Notes: a model not told the origin generated them from the sequence alone. Shown: positions 17,701 to 26,961, counted from the first letter of the stretch. The stretch: 64,000 nucleotides of DNA from WHSW01 sp963851045 (GCA_963851045.1 CAWKNC010000002.1:1240001-1304000); one strand, 5' to 3'. A program made the numbers and translations.

Positions 17701-18660
17701 TTGAGCGGGTGGGGCGCCGGCCGCGAGGAGGCGCGACACCAATCGTCCGGGTTCGTCGACGGCCTGGTGCCAGGTCACCCGCAGCACCCTCTCGCCGGCC
17801 GCTTCCAGCAATCGCTGGCGCTCGCGGTCGTCTGGACGCGCGAGCGCGTTGTCGTGCCACCGCGCCCCGTCGGCCTCGAGAACGAGTCGCTGCTCGGGCC
17901 AGCGGAAATCTGGGACCACCCACCTATCCCCCACCCGCATTGCCTCGTTGACCACCGGCGGCTCCAGTCCCCCGGCGAGCAGGAGGTCGTAAACGACATC
18001 CTCGAGCTCGCTGCGCGTGGGCACCATGCCGGTCGCCATCAGCCGGCGCAGCTTCCTGATGCCGCGCCGGGGGCCAAGCCGTGTCAGCGCATTGGCCAGT
18101 GAGCGGGGTGAGATTCGGTGCCGGGCCAGCGCTTCGCGAAGCAGCCGCCTCAGGGCTGACTCCGAGAGGTCCGCCGACAGGTCGACGACCGTTCGTACGG
18201 GCGTCGTTACGGGGATGCCCTCACGTGTTGCGAGGTCACGGGGGTCCAGGTACTGGCTGCGGTGGAGATTGATCCGCCGCGGCGCTCTCGACGCGCTCGA
18301 CGGGACCGTGACGTCCGGGTGTCGGTCCACCGCCTTCATCAGGCCCCAGAGCTCCGCCGCCGCGTAGTGACTCAGTACCGCACCGCGTCCACAGGCCTTG
18401 ACCGCGGCAAGCAGGCGTCCTTGCCGAGGCGGGTTGGGATGGCCGACGGCGTAGACCGCTGGATAGAGACGATGGAAGAAGCCCTGCAGCGCCCGCTCGG
18501 CAACCAGCTGCCGCGGCATGCCGCAGGCCTCGAACTCAGCAAGCGAGAGCACTCCCCACTGCTCCGCGGCCACCTGCGCCACGCGTAGATCGCGCCCAAA
18601 GTCGTATCTGTCCGGACCCTCCCGACGGATACGTCGTTCGACGCGGGGTGGCGGGGGCAT
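17686..18660 (-). CDS. AbiEi-like winged-helix plus DUF559 nuclease-fold protein
   Basis: A protein of up to 324 residues. Its N-terminal half resembles the AbiEi/type IV antitoxin wHTH region (VAAEQWGVLSLAEFEACGM, HRLYPAVYAVGHP). The C-terminal part (VVPDFRWPEQRLVLEADGARWH, then ERQRLLEAAGERVLRVTW) matches DUF559, a Vsr-like restriction-endonuclease fold with D-E-x-D type acidic residues. No AbiEii toxin gene is adjacent, so it is not a classical toxin-antitoxin pair. ATG 18660 lies inside the flanking repeat; GTG 18582 is an alternative start closer to the conserved domain. The gene is exactly bracketed by repeats, which suggests a mobile or formerly mobile cassette inserted between efp and nusB. 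Confidence 0.8.
   Translation of the reverse strand: MPPPPRVERRIRREGPDRYDFGRDLRVAQVAAEQWGVLSLAEFEACGMPRQLVAERALQGFFHRLYPAVYAVGHPNPPRQGRLLAAVKACGRGAVLSHYAAAELWGLMKAVDRHPDVTVPSSASRAPRRINLHRSQYLDPRDLATREGIPVTTPVRTVVDLSADLSESALRRLLREALARHRISPRSLANALTRLGPRRGIRKLRRLMATGMVPTRSELEDVVYDLLLAGGLEPPVVNEAMRVGDRWVVPDFRWPEQRLVLEADGARWHDNALARPDDRERQRLLEAAGERVLRVTWHQAVDEPGRLVSRLLAAGAPPAQPRTE
18594..18648. repeat. Right copy of cassette-flanking repeat
   Basis: Counterpart of 17646-17700. GCCCAAAG and GCGGGG ends are in direct orientation, while the 31-bp palindromic core at 18603-18633 is inverted relative to the left copy (30 of 31 match). It overlaps the first codons of the longest reading of the DUF559 gene. 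The core contains TCCGGACCCTCCCGAC. Confidence 0.75.
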
Positions 18661-18723
18661 TGCCCCACGGTCCCAGGCGCCGGCGTGCGGGTGGCGCGCT
18701 GCGTGTGCCGGAACGGCTAGCGC

Positions 18724-19284
18724 TTACGCGCGGGAGACGTACTCGCCACTGCGCGTGTCGACGCGGACGCGGTCGCCCTCGTTGACGAACAGCGGGACCT
18801 GGACGACGACGCCGGACTCGAGCGTTGCGGGCTTGGTGCCGCCGCCTGAGGCGGTGTCGCCCTTGAGGCCGGGATCGGTCTGCGTCACGGCCATGTCGAC
18901 CGCCGAGGCGATCTGGATGCCGGCCGGTCGCTCGTCGACGAGCAGGAGCTCGACCTCGTCGTTGGCGACAACCCAGCGCATCTCGTCCTCGATCCCGTCG
19001 CGAGGGATCTCGGTCTGCTCATACGACGAGGTGTCCATGAACACCGCGGCGTCGCCCGAGTCGTAGAGGTACTGCATCTTGCGCGTCTCGGTGCGAACGG
19101 GGCGGAACTTCTCGCCCGCGCGAAAGGTCTTATCGACGACGTTGCCGTCCTCGACACGGCGCAGCTTCGTGCGCACGAACGCGCCGCCCTTCCCCGGCTT
19201 GACGTGCTGGAAGTCGATGATCCGCCAGATCGTGCCATCGACCTCGATGTGACTGCCGTTTTTGAACTGGTTGGTCGAGATCAT
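18724..19284 (-). CDS. efp: Elongation factor P
   Basis: A 186-residue EF-P with three beta-barrel domains. The N-terminal KOW-like domain carries the loop VKPGKGGAF with Lys32 at the tip that contacts the peptidyl-tRNA CCA end. The central OB domain and the C-terminal NEGDRVRVDTRSGEYVSR signature follow. EF-P relieves stalling at polyproline stretches. Starts at ATG 19284. No epmA/epmB or other modification genes are visible in the window. Confidence 0.96.
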   Translation of the reverse strand: MISTNQFKNGSHIEVDGTIWRIIDFQHVKPGKGGAFVRTKLRRVEDGNVVDKTFRAGEKFRPVRTETRKMQYLYDSGDAAVFMDTSSYEQTEIPRDGIEDEMRWVVANDEVELLLVDERPAGIQIASAVDMAVTQTDPGLKGDTASGGGTKPATLESGVVVQVPLFVNEGDRVRVDTRSGEYVSRA

Positions 19285-19358
19285 CGGCGGGGAGGGTAGC
19301 CGGGCGCCCGATGTCGGATAGTGTGGGAAAGCACATACTCATTACGCGAAGGGGATCA

Positions 19359-19733
19359 ATGTCGCACCAGGCAAAGACGCAGGTCACGTTCCTTTTTACG
19401 GTGCCCGAGGATCAGGTGAGCGAGGCGGATCGGATCTTCGCGAGCCATGCGAATTGGATGGAGCAGACCCATCATCGCGATGGAGAGAAGGCACTTCTGC
19501 ATTACAACGTCGTCAAGGGACCTGAGCTGTCGAACCCGCTGGATCCCTCCTCGGAGCCAACCGCGAACACCTGTTACGTGATGGCGGAGGTCTACGAGAC
19601 GCCGGCCGGCCTCGAGGATCATTGGAAGATGGGCGCCGAGACCTGGAACGACTTCAACGCCTTCATGGACTGGGCGGGCAACGTCGACATCGCGGTTTTG
19701 CACGGCTCTCCGGTCACCCACTCCCTCTGGTAA
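19359..19733 (+). CDS. Conserved hypothetical protein, possible dimeric alpha/beta-barrel fold
   Basis: A 124-residue protein beginning SHQAKTQVTFLFTVPEDQ, with no signal or membrane segment. Length and the beta-alpha pattern (QVTFLFTV, ALLHYNVVKG, CYVMAEVYE) recall antibiotic-biosynthesis-monooxygenase-like ferredoxin folds, which is tentative. ATG at 19359 is favoured over 19311 because AAGGGGA lies 5-6 bp upstream. Divergently oriented to efp; no functional clue from neighbours. Confidence 0.7.
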   Translation: MSHQAKTQVTFLFTVPEDQVSEADRIFASHANWMEQTHHRDGEKALLHYNVVKGPELSNPLDPSSEPTANTCYVMAEVYETPAGLEDHWKMGAETWNDFNAFMDWAGNVDIAVLHGSPVTHSLW

Positions 19734-19880
19734 AACGGCGCCCAAAGAGGCATGCCTGAGGGCCTAACCGAAGGGCAGATCGTCGAGCGTCTTCAGCGCC
19801 TCGTCGATGCAATCTGATCCGGTCGACGGCCCAGGCTCGACGCCGAGACCGCGAGGGCCATCAGTACATTCGCCGACCCG

Positions 19881-20921
19881 ATGCGCACCTTCGCCTGCCA
19901 GAACTGCGGTCAGCTCGTCTACTTCGAGAACACGACGTGCCTGAACTGTGGCGCGGCGCTCGGCTTCGAACCCAAAAACAACGAGCTCGTGACGCTGCTT
20001 GACGTCGGCCCCGACGCTCAGCTCGACCGCTTCGACGGCGAGCCTGGCACGTTCTTTCGCTGCGCCAATCAGGGCCTCGTCGCGTGTAACTGGTTGGTCA
20101 CGAACGCTGGCGAGCTCTGTGCGAGCTGCGCGCTCACACGCACCCGGCCCGCTAATGACGACGGCGACGGCCTGGCGCGTCTTGCCGCCGCCGAGGCCGC
20201 AAAGCGCTGGCTGTTGTTCGAGCTCGTCGAGCTCGGGCTTCCCCGCGACGGGCTCAAGTTCGACCTGCTCTCAAGCGAGGCGGAGCCTGTGACGACCGGG
20301 CACGCCGATGGCGTGATCACGCTCGATCTCGCCGAGTCCGACGACGACCGCCGCGAAAAGCGTCGGCTGCAGATGGGCGAGCCGTACCGGACGCTTCTCG
20401 GTCACATGCGCCACGAGATCGGCCATTTCTACTTCCCGATCCTGGCCGACAGCGATGGGAAGCTCGCCAGAGCGCGTGAGCTGTTCGGCGACGAGACCGC
20501 CGATTACAGCGAGGCGCTCGAGCGCCATTACGAGCAGGGCCCACCCTCTGATTGGCGCAAGTCGTTCGTCAGCGCCTACGCGACGATGCACCCCGCCGAG
20601 GACTGGGCTGAAACCTTCGCGCACTACCTGCACATCCGCGACACGCTGCAGACAGCCGCCGAGTACCGGATTCAGGTTGGCGGCCCGGACGCCGTTGCGC
20701 GGGTGAGACCGACGACCGATCTGCGATCCACCCCCCGCGAGGGCGACCTCCCGTTCCACGAGATTCTCGACGAGTGGCTGCCGCTGACCTACGCGCTCAA
20801 CGCGCTCAACCGCAGCATGGGTCGCGATGATCTCTATCCATTCGTCCTGCCACCGCCCGTCGTTGAGAAGCTCGCCATCGTCGACGAACTGGTTGCAGAA
20901 CACCCGCAGGAGGCCGGGTAA
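19881..20921 (+). CDS. Putative zinc-binding peptidase with zinc-ribbon N-terminus
   Basis: A 346-residue protein. An N-terminal zinc ribbon (C6, C9, C20, C23) and a second cysteine set (C61, C69, C80, C83) precede the peptidase-like domain, where MRHEIGHFYFPIL supplies an HExxH zinc motif (H178, E179, H182). This layout matches the Peptidase_Mx/zinc-ribbon family, whose substrate is not established. ATG at 19881. The M42 peptidase gene follows 15 bp later in the same direction, so they are probably cotranscribed. Confidence 0.82.
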   Translation: MRTFACQNCGQLVYFENTTCLNCGAALGFEPKNNELVTLLDVGPDAQLDRFDGEPGTFFRCANQGLVACNWLVTNAGELCASCALTRTRPANDDGDGLARLAAAEAAKRWLLFELVELGLPRDGLKFDLLSSEAEPVTTGHADGVITLDLAESDDDRREKRRLQMGEPYRTLLGHMRHEIGHFYFPILADSDGKLARARELFGDETADYSEALERHYEQGPPSDWRKSFVSAYATMHPAEDWAETFAHYLHIRDTLQTAAEYRIQVGGPDAVARVRPTTDLRSTPREGDLPFHEILDEWLPLTYALNALNRSMGRDDLYPFVLPPPVVEKLAIVDELVAEHPQEAG

Positions 20922-20935
20922 TTAGTCTCTCGCCG

Positions 20936-21991
20936 ATGTCAGAAGTACCCGAGACCCTCCACAAGCTGCTCAGCACTCCCGGCCCCTCCGGCTACGAGGC
21001 GGCCGCCGCTGCCGTCTGGCGCGAGGCCGCATCGTTCGCGACGATCGAAACCGACAAGCTCGGCTCATCGATCGCGCGTGTCGCCGGCGAGTCCGAGGAT
21101 GCCCTCGTCGCCGTCGTCGGCCACATCGATGAGATCGGGCTTGCGATCACGCACGTCGACGAAAAGGGCTTTGCCTACTTCACGACAATCGGAGGCTGGG
21201 ACCCGCAGATCCTCGTCGGTCAGCGCGTGACCGTCGAGACCAAGGACGGGCCGGTCCCAGGCGTCATCGGCCGCAAGCCAATCCACCTGCTCAAGGAGGA
21301 TCAGCGCAAGAAGGTCGTCGAGATCGACGCGATGCACATCGACGTCGGTGCCGCCGACCGCGCCGAGGCGCTCGGGATGCTGCGGATCGGTGACTCCGTC
21401 GTGATCGACGCCGAGCCCCTCGCCCTCGCCGGCGATCGACTCGCCTCCCGCTCGATGGACAATCGCCTCGGCTCATACGTCGCCCTCGAATACGCGCGGC
21501 GCTGTCACGAGCGCGGTGGCCATGCCGTGAGCGTTGCGGGGGTTGCGGCCGTGCAGGAGGAGATCGGCATCAACGGGGCCCAGACCTCCGCCTACCAGCT
21601 CCAGCCGACGATCGCGATCGTCGTCGACGTCACCCACGCGACCGATGCCCCCGGCGTCGACGAAAAGGAGAACGGAAGCCACCCGCTCGGCTCCGGTCCC
21701 GTGATCGGTCGTGGCGCGACGCTCGCGCCGAAGGTCTTCGAGCTGCTCATCGAGACCGCGGAGCGCGAGGGCATGAACTACTCGATCGAGACCTCGGGTC
21801 GGCGCACCGCCACCGACGCCGACGCCTACCAGATCTCCCGGGCCGGAATCCCGACCGGGCTGGTCTCGATCCCCCTGCGCTACATGCACTCTCCGGTCGA
21901 GCTCGTCGACCTGCGCGACGTCGAGGCGACGATCGAGCTGCTGGTCGCGTTCGCGACCAGCCTCGACCCAGACGTCGACCTCTCGCGCTAG
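20936..21991 (+). CDS. M42 family metallopeptidase
   Basis: A 351-residue cytosolic aminopeptidase of the FrvX/glutamyl-aminopeptidase type. Visible features are VGHIDEIGLAITHV (metal His-x-Asp), an insert domain, MDNRLGSYVALE, the catalytic EEIG in AAVQEEIGING, VDVTHATDAPG and a late His in YMHSPVELV. These dinuclear enzymes trim peptides. ATG at 20936 follows the zinc peptidase gene. The 3' end converges on the PEBP gene with only 9 bp between stops. Confidence 0.9.
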   Translation: MSEVPETLHKLLSTPGPSGYEAAAAAVWREAASFATIETDKLGSSIARVAGESEDALVAVVGHIDEIGLAITHVDEKGFAYFTTIGGWDPQILVGQRVTVETKDGPVPGVIGRKPIHLLKEDQRKKVVEIDAMHIDVGAADRAEALGMLRIGDSVVIDAEPLALAGDRLASRSMDNRLGSYVALEYARRCHERGGHAVSVAGVAAVQEEIGINGAQTSAYQLQPTIAIVVDVTHATDAPGVDEKENGSHPLGSGPVIGRGATLAPKVFELLIETAEREGMNYSIETSGRRTATDADAYQISRAGIPTGLVSIPLRYMHSPVELVDLRDVEATIELLVAFATSLDPDVDLSR

Positions 21992-22000
21992 TTCCGCCCC

Positions 22001-22633
22001 CTAGAGGAGGTCCTCCTTGAGCGTGTAGGTGGCGACGAGCTCGCCCTCGTCGAGGACGTGTCCCTCCATCGCCGAGCGCACATCGTCGAGCGTGAAGTCG
22101 CCGTCGAGCCCGAGGCTCGGCACGTCGAGCGCGTAGATGACGAAGTGGTAGTGGTGCAGGCGCTCGTCGTTCCACGGCGGAAAGGGACCGTCGTAATTGC
22201 CGTAGGTCCCCTGCATGTCCGGATCCTCGGCCAGGAAGTCGGTGTAGCCGTTCACACCGGTGACCCCGTGCTCGGTCTTACCGGTCGGCTTGCCGCCGAC
22301 CACGATCTCGGTCGAGCCCGCACCCTCTGGCAGCTCGGTGACGTCGGCCGGGATATCGACGAGCAGCCAATGCGGGAAATCGGCGCGCGCACGGCTCTCG
22401 TCGAGCGTCGTCTCGTCGGAGTTCACATCGGACGCATCGGCTGGGACGTCGGGGTCGTAGACGATGAGCGCGAAAGACTCTGCGCCATCCGGGTGGCCCG
22501 ACCAGCGCAGGTGCGGGCTGCGGTTGCCACCCTCAGCCGCCGCCTTGCCTGCGCCGTCCGGCACGCCGAACGCGTGCTCGTCGGGAACGCGTTCACCATT
22601 TCTGAGACTGTTGGATTCGACCGTAATTGCCAT
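22001..22633 (-). CDS. YbhB/YbcL family Raf kinase inhibitor-like protein
   Basis: A 210-residue phosphatidylethanolamine-binding-fold protein. It contains the ligand-pocket segments RSPHLRWSGHPDGAESFALIVYDPD, HWLLVDIP and GPFPPWNDERLHHYHFVIYALD. Bacterial members lack a clearly established role; small-ligand binding is assumed. No signal peptide. ATG at 22633. Stands alone between pepQ and the convergent M42 gene. Confidence 0.88.
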   Translation of the reverse strand: MAITVESNSLRNGERVPDEHAFGVPDGAGKAAAEGGNRSPHLRWSGHPDGAESFALIVYDPDVPADASDVNSDETTLDESRARADFPHWLLVDIPADVTELPEGAGSTEIVVGGKPTGKTEHGVTGVNGYTDFLAEDPDMQGTYGNYDGPFPPWNDERLHHYHFVIYALDVPSLGLDGDFTLDDVRSAMEGHVLDEGELVATYTLKEDLL

Positions 22634-22675
22634 CGGATTCCCTCGCTTTCTGTATCGCTACCCGGGCGCTACCCG

Positions 22676-23779
22676 TCAACCGACGACTCGAAGCCCCTTG
22701 TCGAGCGAGCTGAGATTGCGATGACCGTCCTCCGTAACGACGACGAGGTCCTCGATGCGGATGCCAAAGCGCCCCGGGACGTAAACGCCTGGCTCCACCG
22801 TCACGACCTCGTCGGCCATCAGCACGTCCTCGGAGCTCTGTCCGAGCCGCGGGGCCTCGTGGACCTCGAGGCCAACGCCGTGTCCGAGCCCGTGGCCGAA
22901 GTGGTCACCGTGCCCGCCCCCGCGAATGACGGCCCGAGCGGCCTCGTCCGCGTCGGCACCGCTGACCCCGGCACGCACGGCGTCGAGCCCAGCCAGCTGC
23001 GCAGCCAAAACCAGCTCGTAGGCCTCGCGAGCCTCGGTGTCGGGCTCGCCCGCGGCGAACGTGCGAGTGCAGTCCGAGCAGTAGCCGTCGACGAGCGCGC
23101 CCATGTCCCAAACCACCAGCTCGCCTGCCTCGATCTCCCGATCGGAGGGTTCGGCATGCGGCAATGCCCCGTTCGGGCCAGCAGCGACGATCGCCGGAAA
23201 CGACGGCTCACCTCCGAGCTCGCGGATCCGGGCATGGGCGGCGGCCGCGACCTCACGCTCGGTGCGCCCGGCGAGGCCCGCGGCAGCGACCGCCTCATAG
23301 GTTTCGTCGGCGAGCCGCGCAGCCTCGGCGATGAGCTTGATCTCGTCCGGGTCCTTGCGCCGGCGCAGGCCCTCAACCAGGCCCGACGTGGCGACGAGCT
23401 CGACTCCCTCCGGCAGCTCGGCCTCGAGCTTTCGCAGGTTGGCCACGCTCGTGGCGCCGTCGTCGTAGCCCACTCGACCCTTGAGGCGCGATGCGAGCTC
23501 CGACAGCATCTTCGCCCCGGCAATCACCCTCTCAAAGGCGGGCTCGACCTCGTTGGCCGCGCGCTCGTCGTAGCGAAAGTCGGTGATGAACAGCCGCGCC
23601 TGCGGGCCGACGACCGCCATCGAGCTGGTCCCGGTGAAGCCCGTGAGCCAGCGGGTGCTCGCGGCAGCATCGGGGCCGGAATCACCGGGCCGGACAAGGT
23701 CCGCGACGATCAGCTGGTCGAGCTCCTGCTCTGCCACGACGCCAGCAAGTCGCTCGGCACGGTCCGCGGGAACGGTCAC
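22676..23779 (-). CDS. pepQ: Xaa-Pro peptidase (aminopeptidase P family, M24)
   Basis: A 367-residue M24 metallopeptidase. An N-terminal creatinase-like domain is followed by a pita-bread domain with metal ligands in VVWDMGALVDGYCSDCTRTF, the histidine in GHGLGHGVGLEVHE, and glutamates in VVTVEPGVYVPG and GIRIEDLVVV. It cleaves X-Pro peptides. GTG at 23779 overlaps the aroQ stop (GTGA), so it ends the shikimate gene string. The aroQ-pepQ-efp-nusB neighbourhood is common in Gram-positive bacteria. Confidence 0.9.
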   Translation of the reverse strand: MTVPADRAERLAGVVAEQELDQLIVADLVRPGDSGPDAAASTRWLTGFTGTSSMAVVGPQARLFITDFRYDERAANEVEPAFERVIAGAKMLSELASRLKGRVGYDDGATSVANLRKLEAELPEGVELVATSGLVEGLRRRKDPDEIKLIAEAARLADETYEAVAAAGLAGRTEREVAAAAHARIRELGGEPSFPAIVAAGPNGALPHAEPSDREIEAGELVVWDMGALVDGYCSDCTRTFAAGEPDTEAREAYELVLAAQLAGLDAVRAGVSGADADEAARAVIRGGGHGDHFGHGLGHGVGLEVHEAPRLGQSSEDVLMADEVVTVEPGVYVPGRFGIRIEDLVVVTEDGHRNLSSLDKGLRVVG

Positions 23780-24225
23780 CCCTTGAGCTCTTCCTTCAAG
23801 AGGGCGAGCGCCTCGCGATATCCATCCGGGCCCTTTCCGGAGACGACACCGACGACGAGACCGTCGAGAACCGACTGCCGGCGCCAGATCTCCCGCGACT
23901 GGACGTCGGAGAGATGCACCTCGACCGCCGGCACGCCGGCGATCTCAAGCGCGTCGCGAATCGCCCAGCTGTAATGGGTCCACGCACCCGGATTCAGAAT
24001 CGCACCGTCTGCGATGTCGGCAATCCGATGCAGGCGCTCCACGTACTCGGCCTCGCTGTTGGTCTGGAACATGCTCACCGTGAGACCGAGGTCGTCGGCA
24101 CCTCGGCGGATCTCCTGTTCCAGCTGGGATAGGGAAAGCCCGCCGTAGTGATCGGATGGCCGCCGCCCGAGCATGTCGAGGTTGACGCCATTCAGCACCT
24201 CGATCCGGTTATGCGAGCCACCCAT
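23776..24225 (-). CDS. aroQ: Type II 3-dehydroquinate dehydratase
   Basis: A 149-residue type II dehydroquinase that converts 3-dehydroquinate to 3-dehydroshikimate. Family features: VLNGVNLDMLGRRPSDHYG (active-site Tyr and Arg loop), QTNSEAEYVERLH, ILNPGAWTHYSWAIRDAL, and VEVHLSDVQSREIWRRQS with the catalytic His. ATG at 24225 overlaps the aroB stop as TGATG, so it is coupled to the aroK-aroB fusion. Confidence 0.95.
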   Translation of the reverse strand: MGGSHNRIEVLNGVNLDMLGRRPSDHYGGLSLSQLEQEIRRGADDLGLTVSMFQTNSEAEYVERLHRIADIADGAILNPGAWTHYSWAIRDALEIAGVPAVEVHLSDVQSREIWRRQSVLDGLVVGVVSGKGPDGYREALALLKEELKG

Positions 24226-25766
24226 CAGTAGAGAATCTCCACGGCGCCACGCACCCTATCCGGCTCGATCAGCTGTCCGACGCTGAGCTCGCCCGGAGCC
24301 GAGCACAAAACGAAGCCGACGCCCTCGGCTGTGCGCTTCTTGTCGCGCCCAACGGCCTCCAACACCGCTTCGATGTCGATCTCGGGATCGATCACGACAG
24401 GCAGCCCGAAGCGGCGCAGAATCGCCTCGACCTCATCGCGCAGCTCCCCCGCCCCCGAGAGGTCCAAGGCGGCCAGTAATCCAAGGCCGACCGCCTCGCC
24501 GTGGCGATAGCGCGTGTACTGCGAGGCGGACTCGATCGCGTGGCCCACCGTGTGGCCAAGGTTGAGCACCTGGCGCAGCCCGCCGTCGCGCTCATCGGCC
24601 GCGACGATCGCAAGCTTGGTTCGAACGCAGGCGAAGATCAACGGGTCGAGCGAGCGCACATCGAGCGCGTCCAGCTTGCGCACGCGCTCCCAGAGACCCC
24701 CGCCCGCGATCAGGGCGGTCTTCAGAACCTCGACGAAGCCGGCGGCGAGTTCGGCCGCCGGCAGGGTTGACAGCGTCTCGGGATCGGCCAGCACCGCCTC
24801 TGGAAGGTGGTACGCCCCCACGTAGTTCTTGGCTTCCGGCAGGTCGACCCCGGTCTTACCGCCATAGGCGGAGTCGACCTGAGCGACCAGCGTGGTCGGC
24901 ACCTGCACGACGCCGATTCCGCGCTGATAGACGGCAGCGCAGAACCCGGCGAGATCGCCGACCACCCCACCGCCGAGGGCAAGGACGTGATCGGCTCGGG
25001 TCGCGCCCAGCGCGGCGAGCTCGCGCAGGACGCGCTCCACCTCGCCAAGCGACTTCGACTGCTCGCCAGCCGCAACCTCGATTGAGCCGCTGACCGGCCC
25101 GACCGCGTCGCGGTAGAGGCCGCCCACCACCGAGTCGGTGATCATGAAGCTGCGGCCCTCTCCTCGGGGGTGCATCGCTCCGAGGAGCCCGCGGCCCACA
25201 AATGCGGGGTAGTCGCCGGAGCTGCTTTGGGCCCACGCCATCCGCGTTCCGGCCGGCATCGACCGCAGCGCAAGCAACGAGTCGAGCGCGCGCTCGACCA
25301 CCGCGCCCTTACCGGGAACGATGGCCTTTGCCACGGCCTCGTAGAGCCCGACGCGTTTGGCGTGCAGGGCGGCGAACCGTTCGCGATCGCGAGCGAGCGG
25401 CCGCTTCGAGCCCTCGACCCTCTCCCATGCCACCTTCGCGTCGACGTCGAGCCAGACCACCGCATGCTCGCCGAGCGCTTCTCGGACCTCGGGCGATTCC
25501 ACAGCGCCACCGCCGAGGGCCACCGCGTCGACGCCGCCACGTGCAAGCAGCGCGACCACATGCTCGGCCTCGCGACGGCGGAACTCAGCCTCGCCCTCGG
25601 CGTCGAAGAACTCGGCGATCGGCCGACCGAGCTCGCGCTCGAGCTCGAGATCGGCGTCGACGGTCTCCAGCCCCGCGCGCCGGGCAGCATGCGCGGCCCT
25701 CGACTTGCCGGCGCCCATGAAGCCGACGAAGACGAGTTTGCGTTCGGGTTCTCCTAGCGGCGCCAA
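24225..25766 (-). CDS. Bifunctional shikimate kinase / 3-dehydroquinate synthase
   Basis: A 513-residue fusion. Residues 1-170 are shikimate kinase with Walker A GFMGAGKS (15-22), the Asp motif VDADLELE and LALGGGAV-type substrate segment. Residues from about 175 are dehydroquinate synthase with GGGVVGDLAGFCAAVYQRG (NAD binding), QVDSAYGGKTGVD and metal ligands in LNLGHTVGHAIE and YRHGEAVGLG. TTG at 25766 overlaps aroC by 13 bp. The fusion joins non-consecutive steps of the pathway (steps 5 and 2). Confidence 0.94.
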   Translation of the reverse strand: MAPLGEPERKLVFVGFMGAGKSRAAHAARRAGLETVDADLELERELGRPIAEFFDAEGEAEFRRREAEHVVALLARGGVDAVALGGGAVESPEVREALGEHAVVWLDVDAKVAWERVEGSKRPLARDRERFAALHAKRVGLYEAVAKAIVPGKGAVVERALDSLLALRSMPAGTRMAWAQSSSGDYPAFVGRGLLGAMHPRGEGRSFMITDSVVGGLYRDAVGPVSGSIEVAAGEQSKSLGEVERVLRELAALGATRADHVLALGGGVVGDLAGFCAAVYQRGIGVVQVPTTLVAQVDSAYGGKTGVDLPEAKNYVGAYHLPEAVLADPETLSTLPAAELAAGFVEVLKTALIAGGGLWERVRKLDALDVRSLDPLIFACVRTKLAIVAADERDGGLRQVLNLGHTVGHAIESASQYTRYRHGEAVGLGLLAALDLSGAGELRDEVEAILRRFGLPVVIDPEIDIEAVLEAVGRDKKRTAEGVGFVLCSAPGELSVGQLIEPDRVRGAVEILY

Positions 25767-26917
25767 TCGATCCGCTCCCGGTACGCCTCCACGGCGGCGA
25801 GAACGTCATCGATGTGGTCACCGCCGAACTTCTCGCGATAACACCGCGCGAGCACCAAAGCGACCATCGCCTCTCCGACGACCCCCGCCGCCGGAACCAC
25901 GGTCGAGTCGGTGCGCTCGCGCATCGCCTGCGCCGGCTCCTTCGTCTCGGTGTCGACCGAGCGCAGCGGTTTTGTCAGTGTCGAGATCGGTTTCAGCGCC
26001 GCGCGGACCACCAGGGGTTCGCCGTTCGACATGCCGCCCTCGACGCCGCCAGCGCGGTTGGTCTCGCGAAAGTAGCCGCGCTCGGCGTTCCAGAAGATCT
26101 CGTCGTGTGACTCGGAGCCCGGAGTTGCCGCGACCTCCCAGGCCTCACCGACCGAAACGCCCTTGACCGCCTGGATCGAGACGACAGCATGCGCGAGGCG
26201 ACCGTCGAGCTTCTCGTCCCAGGCGACGTGCGATCCGAGCCCGGGCACGAGCCCGAACGCCCGCACCTCAAAGACTCCCCCGAGGCTCTCGTTTGCCTTT
26301 CGCAGCCGGTTGATCTCGTCGATCATCTCCACCTCGGCCTTGGGGTCAAGGCAGCGCACCGGAGACTCGTCGACGTTTGAGAAGCTCTCGGGAGTCAGCT
26401 CGCCGAGCTCGGTTGCCTCCACCGACGCGATACGCAGGACATGGCTGTGGACGCTCACACCGAGAGCCCGCAGGAACTCCTTGGCGATCGCGCCTGCGGC
26501 AACCCGCGCCGCGGTCTCCCGCGCGCTGGCGCGCTCGAGCACGTTGCGGACATCGCGAAAGCCGTACTTCTGAGCGCCAACGAGGTCAGCGTGGCCCGGC
26601 CGCGGTAGGTGTGACTCCTCGACCTCGGCATCCACGGGCCACGGGTTCATCCGCTCTTCCCAGTTGGCGTAATCGCGGTTGGCGACGAGCAGCGCGATCG
26701 GGCTGCCGAGCGTGCGCCCGTGGCGGATCCCCGAGCGAACCTCGACCGAATCCTTCTCGATCTTCATGCGCCCGCCGCGCCCGTGGCCGAGCTGGCGACG
26801 CGCCATGTCGCTATCGATCCGTTGACGGTCGATCTCGAGTCCGGCCGGGAGACCCTCGACGATCGCGGTCAGCCCGGGGCCGTGCGATTCGCCTGCAGTT
26901 GTGAAACGCAGCGCCAT
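25754..26917 (-). CDS. aroC: Chorismate synthase
   Basis: A 387-residue chorismate synthase that makes chorismate from EPSP using reduced FMN. Signature segments are FTTAGESHGPGLTAIVEG, RRQLGHGRGGRM, ERASARETAARVAAGAIAK and AGGVEGGMSNGEPLVVRAA. ATG at 26917. It lies 44 bp downstream of the pilP-like gene in the same direction, so chorismate genes may be expressed from the pilus operon or an internal promoter. Confidence 0.96.
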   Translation of the reverse strand: MALRFTTAGESHGPGLTAIVEGLPAGLEIDRQRIDSDMARRQLGHGRGGRMKIEKDSVEVRSGIRHGRTLGSPIALLVANRDYANWEERMNPWPVDAEVEESHLPRPGHADLVGAQKYGFRDVRNVLERASARETAARVAAGAIAKEFLRALGVSVHSHVLRIASVEATELGELTPESFSNVDESPVRCLDPKAEVEMIDEINRLRKANESLGGVFEVRAFGLVPGLGSHVAWDEKLDGRLAHAVVSIQAVKGVSVGEAWEVAATPGSESHDEIFWNAERGYFRETNRAGGVEGGMSNGEPLVVRAALKPISTLTKPLRSVDTETKEPAQAMRERTDSTVVPAAGVVGEAMVALVLARCYREKFGGDHIDDVLAAVEAYRERIDWRR

Positions 26918-26961
26918 TGCGGCGCCAAGGCTAGGCGACGACGCCGCCAGCAGCCGTTCGG

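Noticed and set aside
17686..18660. Type IV AbiE toxin-antitoxin system
   Set aside because: Only the AbiEi-like part fused to DUF559 is present; no AbiEii nucleotidyltransferase toxin gene is adjacent.
19753..19818. 21-codon frame (EGQIVERLQRLVDAI) between the 19359 and 19881 genes
   Set aside because: Too short to support, with no clear RBS; the 147-bp gap otherwise shows nothing.
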